A stretch of 64,000 nucleotides of DNA, taken from positions 27,829-91,828 of the forward strand of contig JXTB01000712.1 of the NCBI GenBank assembly GCA_002914805.1. The letters run 5' to 3'. The DNA comes from Parasponia andersonii. Lineage: Eukaryota > Streptophyta > Magnoliopsida > Rosales > Cannabaceae. The position numbers and the translations under genes were made by a program. Below, piece after piece: positions 56,943 to 64,000 of the stretch (position 1 is the stretch's first letter; every line of letters begins with the position of its first letter). Below the pieces are notes generated by a model. It saw only the letters and a program-made list of their open reading frames with translations, did no database searches and was not told the origin of the DNA.

Positions 56943-57765
56943 TGGGACCTGTTCCCAAATCATACACCACGTGGACGATTAAGTGACAGAACAGGTCACG
57001 AGTAGGGCCCACCGTCCGATATGTGTCAAGAGTGATTAGCTAAAGGCCACGCGAGTCGAATGTGGTACCACACCGTCCATTAGGCCGTCCGAGGTTAGGG
57101 CCGAGCCCATCCCAGACCCTCGATAGACTCGGCCCAGTCCGATCCTTACCTCGACAGCTGGGGGTCGGAAGCCCTAAGGGTCTTACACCAGAGTACAATG
57201 GACAGCAGCTCACAGCTCCAGACCCGGACAGAGCATTTAATGCGATCTTGAATAAATGCGCGTAAAGGGCAAGCCGTCCTGAAAAAACGGCGATTTGTCT
57301 AAATTTTCTCCCTGATAGACTCGAGCCATAGGGGACGGCGGAAACTAGGTTACAGCAGTACAGGGGGGATCACGGTAATCTCGGTCCGTGACCTTCAGAA
57401 AAAGTCTTGATGAAACAGGTACTCAGTCCTGAGGTTGGAAACCAGGAGGTTCATAATTTCAGGACCATATATATATGAGTCATGCGTCATTTTGAAGGGG
57501 GCATGTACGCATACAAAAAGAAATATTTAAAAGTTTATGAGCAAGAAACAAATATATACTTATATAGAACTAAATCCTTGCTATCCTGAATCAAAGAAAG
57601 TCCGCTAACTTAAGCATCAGAGAGTCTTTGCAGGTGGCCACCCCCGCCTCTCCGACCCTGCCTGAAGTTCAAAGCACTTTGGAATAGCAAAGACACGTAG
57701 ACAGTCGGAGGATACAGCATCAGTGATTCAGAGACACGTGGATGACTGGTGAGAAATCGATCCAA
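56943..57765 (+). repeat. 3' LTR of the Tat element (823 bp)
   Basis: Starts TGGGACCTGTTCCC and ends GATCCAA at the point where similarity to the 5' LTR stops. The final CA has probably mutated or the edge is off by a base or two. The TATATATATGAG word is kept. Confidence 0.88.
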
Positions 57766-58791
57766 TACTGTCATACTTATGTCGGGCTATGGCCATATAT
57801 AATGAAAAAATAAAAAATAGAAACTCTACAACGGTTAAGTTAAAATCTCCTAACTCCCGCGGAATATTCACTCTTTTATTTATTTAATAAAGACAACTGT
57901 CACAACCCTGAGTTTTGAATTATTATTTTCTTTTAACAAACAAACTGAGACTTGGCTTGTAGCCCAAGTAAAGAAAAGGCGCGTGATACCGTTGCAGAAT
58001 TTCCTACTCTGTTTGGTCTTCTCTTCTGTTGGTCGTCTATATATAGAGAGAGAGTCCAAGTGTCTAGTGTCCATTCTACAGACTAGACCCTAATCCCTTC
58101 TAATTCTTTACCCATATATACACCCTAATGTTTACATCCTTTTCTTTTAAACGAATCTCTGTCAAAGTAATTTAGACAAACAAAGATAGGGAGTTGTTTA
58201 CTTTTCTCTACTGATCTCCAAGTCTCACTCTCAACAAAGGTACTTGACAAATTAGACATTTTTTCTTTTATTTTATTTTATTTTTTGCAAAGACTCTTTT
58301 TCTTAATTACACTGTCAACTTAGCTTTTTTTTTTTTTTTTTTTAAAATACAAACTATATAAGATATATTCTATCATCTCCTACATTCAGATTTGGGTCAT
58401 CTATAAAAGATATGGAATTGTTTATTTTTCTATACTGATCTCTAAGTCTCTCTCTCAACAAAGGTACTTGAAAAATTAGACATTTTTTTTTTTTTTTTTT
58501 TTTAAAGAATATATACAAACTATATAAGATCCATTCGACCAAGCCCAACATTCAGATTTGGGTCCTCTATACCAATATATCAATTTCTGAACCTCATCAC
58601 ATTCATTCCCTCATCATATTTATTCTTTTCAGTGTTGTATAGTCTAATATTAAAGTTTCAACTTTAAAAGCATTGCTCTATAATCTAGTTTGAATGTTTC
58701 TCTTCCTCACTTCTCTTAGTGAGAATAATTTTTAAGACTGATTTTTTTTTTTTTTTTTTCACAGTTAAAGAGTAGAAGTTGATTATGATGA
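57766..58791 (+). other. Intergenic region with ~200-bp tandem duplication upstream of the kinase
   Basis: Noncoding. Two copies of a ~165-215 bp unit lie at about 58,185-58,400 and 58,408-58,575. Both contain TACTGATCTC(C/T), CTCTCAACAAAGGTACTTGA, AAATTAGACATTTTTT, ACAAACTATATAAGAT and ATTCAGATTTGGGTC(A/C)TC. The copies differ mostly in T-run length. Since it lies just before the kinase it may be a duplicated promoter segment. Confidence 0.7.
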
Positions 58792-59694
58792 AAAAAATTA
58801 AAAGGAGGAGGAGGAGGAGGCGAAGAAGAAGAGCATTATCAGAATGGTGATGGTGATCAGGGGCCAAAGCCAGAACCGAGCATCTACCCCAATGCTGGTA
58901 AATGGGTTCGGGGACGTTTGATCGGATGGGGTAGCTTTGGATATGTTTATTTTGCAATTATGAAGTAGCAAGGCTCTCGATTCGCCGGTTTCTGCCCGAG
59001 AGTCATGGCAGTAAAACCAAGCTACACTAGCCAATGTGAAGAGCTAAGGAAGGAGAAGACATTCCTCGACGTTTTAGCGCACAGCCCTTTCATCATTCGA
59101 TGCTTTGGAGACGACATCACCATTACTGACGACAACCAACAGATACTCAACGTGTTCTTGGAGTACGCTTCTGGTGGATCGTTGGCTGATTTGATCGACA
59201 ATTCTAGGTGCTTGGGATTGCGTGAACCGCAAGTGAGGCGATATACGAAATCGATTCTTAGAGGAATCCATTGCATTCATGAGATGGGCTTCGTCCACTG
59301 TGACTTGAAACCACAGAATATATTGCTTGTGAAAGAATATGAAAACGACGATGATTTTGTGCCCAAAATTGCTGATTTCGGACTGTCAAAGAGAGCTGAT
59401 AATTGGATTTCCAACACACCTTCTGTAGGAAGTCCAGATTACTGGGCTCCCGAATGTGAGATAATGAAAATTTAAGAACAATACTCGGATATTTGGGCTC
59501 TGGGATGTTTCGTTTTGAACATGTTGACTACAAGACTGATATGGAATCCCAGTGTGAGTAATTCGATTTCAATAGAGGCTAACGATTTCTTGATCAAGTG
59601 CTTTGACAGAAACCAGAAAACCAGACCATCAGCTGAGACGCTTTTCGGTCACCCATTTGTTCGTGGACTTGAGGGTATTGACTTTAACTTATGA
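58792..59694 (+). pseudogene. MAPKKK-like protein kinase pseudogene (MAPKKK17/18/20 type)
   Basis: Single-exon kinase frame. Gly-rich loop GWGSFGYV near 58,924-58,947; an in-frame TAG at 58,966-58,968; then MAVK with the catalytic Lys codon at 59,014; LEYASGGSLADLI near 59,159; HCDLKPQN near 59,296-59,319; DFG near 59,376; SPDYWAPE near 59,434-59,457; a TAA at 59,473-59,475; SDIWALGCF near 59,485-59,511; RPSAETLFGHPFV near 59,626; stop 59,692-59,694. The likely start ATG (58,788) is out of frame. Catalytic residues remain, but two stops and the frameshifted start mean no full kinase. A Glu-rich tail in another frame (59,700-59,790, GAA repeats) may be the old C-terminus. The related family acts in ABA and stress signalling; assignment to the subgroup is by motif only. 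Confidence 0.85.
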
Positions 59695-60863
59695 AGCAGA
59701 CAGAAGAAGAAGAAGAAGAATATCAATGTGAATAGGAAGAAGAGGAAGAAGAAATACAAGAGGATCCATCTGAAGAAGAAGAAGAAGAATGTGGTTACTC
59801 TACTCCAGTATCTGCCTAGAACAACCGATTTTTACTGGTATATGTGCTGCCGAGTCAGTTAAGCTGATAAACAAGTGCTCTTTTTTCGCTTGTTGTAATT
59901 AAATAGATCGTATATTGCTTTCATTATTTTGTCAGAACAGCAAGTTTAGACTAATGAGCCGTAGTTTTCAGCGGGTGCCAAAACATAAAAGAAATTGATA
60001 TATGTTTCTAATTTCAGCTAACAACAAACGACATTAATCATGTCCTATGTTAAGCATTGTGATTATATTAACTATTGGTTTACTTCCAAGCAAACTACTG
60101 GGTTATTTTCATGTTTACTTGACACAAATTAATATAAATGGCAATGTGTTCCCAAAGAATAAGAGAGATGAGATGTGATAAAAAGAAAGTCTTAGATGGG
60201 CTAAAAAGAAAAGCCATATTGTGCTTTCGCCAACCAAACATAAAGCTCGAATCCAAAAGAGGAAAAGGAAAGTTCATTTACAGCTTCCAATATAAATTTA
60301 TAAGTCTAATATATTTACAGCTTAGGAATACAGTTTTCATGTTTGATAGCACAAAATTTTCCATTTTAGGAATAACATTAATTGTCATTCCTGAATTCTC
60401 ATTTTTGTCATCCAAATACTAACCATATATACAATACACACGATTCTTCCTAGCATCCAGCATTCTTGGTGCTCAGAGCTCCACCTGACTGCATACAGGG
60501 ACAGCCTCTGCTTTGTCAAAGCCAGTCAATAACTTCCAAAGGTTGCCGTCTAACCAGGCAGAAGTAGAGGTCCAAACTGGTTAATGAAGTAAGATTTCGA
60601 CGAGCCAACATGTATGCTTAGCAAGGGTTCTGAGTCATTCAAACCTCCGAAACTACTTGCAGAGGGAGCAAATGAACAAAGTCCAATCAATGTGGAAACT
60701 TATCAAACATCTTCTCAAAAAAACAGCGGAAGCTCTAGTGGGAAGGGAACAAATCAAAAAAGCAACGCTGAAAATTTGCTCCTTCTCACCTTTCTAGTTC
60801 TCTAAACCATTCTCCAGATTCTGGAAAATAATGCTATAGAACTATACGTTGGCAACGGAATTA
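59695..60863. other. Intergenic region and probable 3' UTR of the REVEILLE-like gene
   Basis: Begins with GAA-rich low complexity (59,700-59,790). From about 60,440 to 60,863 the sequence is less AT-rich and probably includes the minus-strand 3' UTR of the next gene. A minus-strand reading SAWLDGNLWKLLTGFDKAE near 60,560-60,505 looks protein-like but has no start or link to another exon. The plus-strand frame 60,614-60,805 has no known relative. Confidence 0.45.
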
Positions 60864-63358
60864 TCAGCAAACTCGAATTTTCTGTCTCTCCCTGTCGTTA
60901 GAAATGATCACCGATGACCCATTGTCTCTCTCTGCTAAGCATCTCTTGTATGGCACGAACCCCTTCCTAGAATTGCAGGGTTCAACACTCCCTCTAGTAC
61001 GAAGTTCTTGAGAAAAGGGTTTGACAGCCTCGATGTTTTTACCTCCTAGAGTTTCCGCCCCAGTAGTTGAGTCCTCATTAGAATCACTACAAGATCTTTC
61101 CTTCTGAGCTTCCTTGTCCTCCATCTTTTCTTCTGCACAAGAATTCGGAGATATCTGATCTATGCTTGAGTTGTATGTCACAACATAATGAAATGGTAAT
61201 TGATACGAAGACCACCAAAGCATGGAAGCGTCAGCTTTCACAACATTAGAGCTTTCTTTCCGTTGTTCCAATGGTTTAATAGAAGCAACACATTCCAATG
61301 GATTACAGTCACTAACAACTCCACCAAGAGACAAATCTGTGTCTAATTGATCCAGTGATAATTTTAGAACAAGCCCTTGATCAGCTTTTAATGTTTTGGA
61401 AACCTGTACACCAGAAGGAGGTTCTCTCCCAAGGTCAGATAGGAAAACCGTCCTCCCAAAAAGCTTGAAACTTGTTGAAGCTGACAGTTTGGCTTCTTCT
61501 TTAGTGTGTTCAGTGTCCTTAGCACATGATTCAAATTTCTGTATGAGCAGATTAACCAAGGGTACATTAGAATCCTAGCGAGAATACAAATTTAAGTTCA
61601 TCCGCAGCAAAATAATCTAAGTGATTAACAAAAGAACTCATCATACCACAGACAACATGTTCTCCAAGGTCGAACAGGCAGAGATTCCATTTGTGGGCAA
61701 TGATAACTGCTCATCAGTGGATGAGTTGGATAACAAGTGATCATTCTCCTTTTCTGAAGGAGATAGACTGATTAACTGTATATCTGTTGTACATGACATT
61801 GACGAAGGAGACCTGCTATGCTGATCAGAAGCAGCAGAGCCCAGGGCATCGGAACCATGAGTGGACAAAACCGAAGTAGGGGATTTCAATCCTTTAACTG
61901 AACGTGTGAAATTTGGGGATGGAGACCTTTCTGACTGATTTAAAACTGAAACATTAAGAGAATCAACTGATTTACGAGGGTACGGATGCATCGGCTTCTT
62001 TTTAGGCCTTGGAGGAGGAATCTCAATTGGCTGCATGGAACCTTCAACACTCTCAGTTGACCCCCGAACTAGCTGAAACCAATAAGAAAAACCACATGAG
62101 CATAGAAGAAATAGTTAAACTGTAATGCCATGGAGTGTGAATATCGTGACTCCTCATATATTTTATTGAACAACAAATATACGAAAATCTGAATCAAGTC
62201 ATTGACCTTAGAGAAGAACTTTTGAGCATGACTTCGAATCTGAACAGCAGTTTTGGTACCTACATGTTCTGCATGCAGATAAAAGGAACTTCAATTTGAC
62301 GCCAACCCAAAATAAGAACTTCTATGATTAAAAAATTTAACAAGCTTACCTTCAATTTGACGCCAACCGCGACCATACAACTTCAAGGCTTCAAGGAACT
62401 TTTCATGCTCCTCCTCTGTCCATTTTTCCCTTTGTTTTGTAATTGTGTAAGGTTTCCTGACCTTTAATAGACGAAACAGAGAATAACCCAGATCAAAACT
62501 TCCATCAACTACAAAATTTCGGCCAAAAATAGAAAAGGCTCGTGAACGGAGAATTATGGGAAGTTAGAAACCTTAGTGGCACTGTCATACATCTCCTTCA
62601 ACCCCATGCCTTCACCCTGTTCGTATGCCAAGGAAAGAGGTCAAAACAAGGATTCCAAGTTAGACCCTTCCTACCCACAACACGGATTAAACAAAAAAAG
62701 GATACCAAGCTGCAACACATAACTTAATGACATATGGGATTAATGACATATGGGATTATCACAAACCAAGAAAAAGACAAAATGAATTAATTAGTAGAGG
62801 CCAAGAAAATTATGCAACGAGACAATTAACTAACATCATCATGAAACCCCCAGTTTTCAATGAAATATAAGGCTCAACAAGTCTGATTAGGGTATTCCAC
62901 ATTACTAGCTTTCCGGCAATCTTTTTCCAAAATCGAAAAATAATTATCTTTGTAATTCTTTTCGTTGTACCAAAAGGGTATATTCTTGTAGTGTTTTGTA
63001 CCAATAAATTAGTTTTGGAATTTCCCTTAGATGACCCAAAAGTACTAGAGTCAACAAGTCTGTCTTAAAGGTGTTCCAAAACAATATTTATGTAATTCTA
63101 CCCAAGAAGTATAGATAGATACACACACAATCGAGAGTGGATGCATCATAAAATCCATAATATCAGTACTCCATTTCTCCTTTTTGGCAATCCAAAACAA
63201 ATGGCCATATATTCAATTAAAAAGGTAACATCTTTATCATCAACAAATAATATTAAGTGTTAGCCAAAGTAAATAACAACAGCAGTCACTAAAAGTCCTA
63301 AAAATGTCAAATTTGAATTAGCAAACACAATAAATCAATTGCATACCTCAACAACCAT
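60864..63358 (-). CDS. RVE1: REVEILLE1-like MYB (SHAQKYF-type) clock transcription factor
   Basis: Six coding exons on the minus strand with GT-AG introns: 63,358-63,347; 62,616-62,572; 62,461-62,350; 62,268-62,207; 62,072-61,647; 61,574-60,864. They join in frame to 455 aa. Residues 20-77 form the single MYB repeat (VRKPYTITKQREKWTEEEH, WRQIEEHVGTKTAVQIRSHAQKFFSK read in parts), with SHAQKFF at 69-75, the mark of the CCA1/LHY/REVEILLE group. A Pro-rich block (IPPPRPKKKPMHPYP) follows in exon 5. The C-terminus (KGFVPYKRCLAERD) fits the RVE1/RVE2/RVE7 clade rather than LHY/CCA1. These proteins bind evening-element DNA and time growth and auxin genes. The short first exon MVVE matches known family gene structure. 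No lesions seen. The symbol marks the clade, not proven orthology. Confidence 0.92.
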
Positions 63359-63505
63359 GGCTGCTAATAACAGAATATAAACGAGTCCTCAATCCACCAG
63401 ACCTGCAGTTTCATTCCTTCCAAGTTATATATATATATATATATATATACATAATTAAAAAAGAAAAAATGAAAGCAAATCAACTAAGACAATCAAAAAC
63501 TGACC
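63359..63505 (-). other. 5' UTR of the REVEILLE-like gene with a probable intron
   Basis: A 44-base leader (63,402-63,359) precedes the ATG. A good acceptor (CTGCAG before GTCTGG) at 63,403 and a donor (GGAG before GTCAGT) at 63,504 suggest a 102-bp leader intron (63,504-63,403), which includes a TA microsatellite at 63,428-63,449. An upstream leader exon would extend past 63,505. Confidence 0.5.
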
Positions 63506-64000
63506 TCCAAGATTTTTGGATAATCGAAACCTAAGTTGGTCCGAAAAGCTGTTCCCTTGGATTTTCCCGAGAAAACAGATTCCAGGAGAAGAAAATGATT
63601 ACAAGATATGTAGTATGAGAGAGAGAGAGAGAGAGAGGAGAGAATAGGAAGAAAATGAAGAAAGATGCAGATATTGAAGAAGAAGAAGAAAGAAAAAGCA
63701 AATAAGAGTCGAAAAGCAGGGGATGCCACGTCAGAAATTCCACTCTTTTGCATTATTTTATTTTGAAAAAGCGTAATGGAATTTCGAGACGGGACTGGGA
63801 ATTTGTGGCTCAGAACGAACCGGACCCTTGACACGCGGCACTTTCTTTTGCTTTGTCTTTTCGCTTGTTTTTATTTTTTTTTTATTTTTTAGTTTTTTTT
63901 TCTTAAGCTTGGGTTGATATTTTATGTGGAAGATATTAATTCTGAGGTCTGAGCGGATAAATATGAAAACGTGGACCAGAAGAGTGGACTGGCTGGAACC
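63506..64000 (-). promoter_or_regulatory. Upstream exon and promoter of the REVEILLE-like gene
   Basis: Contains a possible CCA1-binding site AAAAATCT (minus strand, 63,517-63,510), a GA microsatellite (63,618-63,638), a TGACGTGG-type bZIP box (minus strand, 63,733-63,726) and a near-miss evening element (TGATATTTT near 63,916). An exact evening element (AAAATATCT) is not present in this part. Motif hits are short and expected by chance at some rate. Confidence 0.35.

Larger units (their letters stand above)
45261..57765 (+). mobile_element. Tat-lineage Ty3/Gypsy retrotransposon, ~12.5 kb
   Basis: LTRs at 45,261-46,078 and 56,943-57,765 (roughly 92% identical over the first 145 bases by eye). 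Between them in plus orientation: gag, protease, RT, RNase H, a second RNase H, integrase, three tandem-repeat families, then an antisense spliced gene and a polypurine tract. The dual RNase H, the CX2HX4HX4C gag motif, the 3' tandem repeats and the extra ORF are known traits of the Tat lineage. The coding parts carry stops and frameshifts. A 5-bp target duplication was not identified. Confidence 0.9.

Noticed and set aside
60505..60805. Protein-like readings on both strands downstream of the REVEILLE-like gene
   Set aside because: No start, splice link or family match; best explained as 3' UTR.

Overview
The window is nuclear DNA from a flowering plant, probably a eudicot. Evidence: two spliced plant-type transcription factor genes (an HD-ZIP class IV gene close to HDG11/HDG12 and a REVEILLE-type MYB gene), GT-AG introns, AT-rich intergenic DNA, microsatellites, and several decayed LTR retrotransposons of plant lineages. 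The species cannot be named from the sequence. One scaffold gap (98 N) and one isolated N are present. Layout. Positions 1-30,065 are a nested transposon block: a Tekay-like chromovirus LTR fragment (1-1,387); a truncated Copia element carrying a 149-bp inverted repeat (1,388-4,167); a decayed Tekay-like Gypsy element on the minus strand (4,263-12,320); a Copia element with long LTRs on the plus strand (12,320-21,755); and two related minus-strand Copia elements. The second of these ('B', 25,516-30,032) sits inside the 5' LTR of the first ('A', 21,756-25,515 plus 30,033-30,065) with an intact CAAAT target duplication. A LINE endonuclease fragment follows (30,066-30,760). Positions 33,959-37,066 hold an apparently intact ten-exon HD-ZIP IV gene (724 aa). 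Positions 37,100-45,260 are intergenic, with several repeat families, a tRNA-like SINE candidate and a two-copy higher-order array of a ~70-bp AT-rich monomer. Positions 45,261-57,765 are a Tat-lineage Gypsy element with two RNase H domains, three families of tandem repeats after pol, and an antisense intron-containing gene between pol and the 3' LTR. Then come a MAPKKK-like kinase pseudogene (58,792-59,694) and, on the minus strand, an intact REVEILLE1-like clock-type MYB gene (60,864-63,358, 455 aa) with a probable 5'-UTR intron. Working parts: only the HD-ZIP IV gene and the REVEILLE-like gene look functional. The first should act in epidermal and trichome programmes, the second in circadian output. 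The transposon coding regions all carry stop codons or frameshifts. No CRISPR array, canonical tRNA, rRNA or operon was seen. The most unusual features are the antisense spliced gene in the Tat element, the long hairpin replacing RNase H in the first Copia, the GC-rich leader island in the second, the W-box-rich leaders of Copia A and B, and the higher-order satellite-like array.
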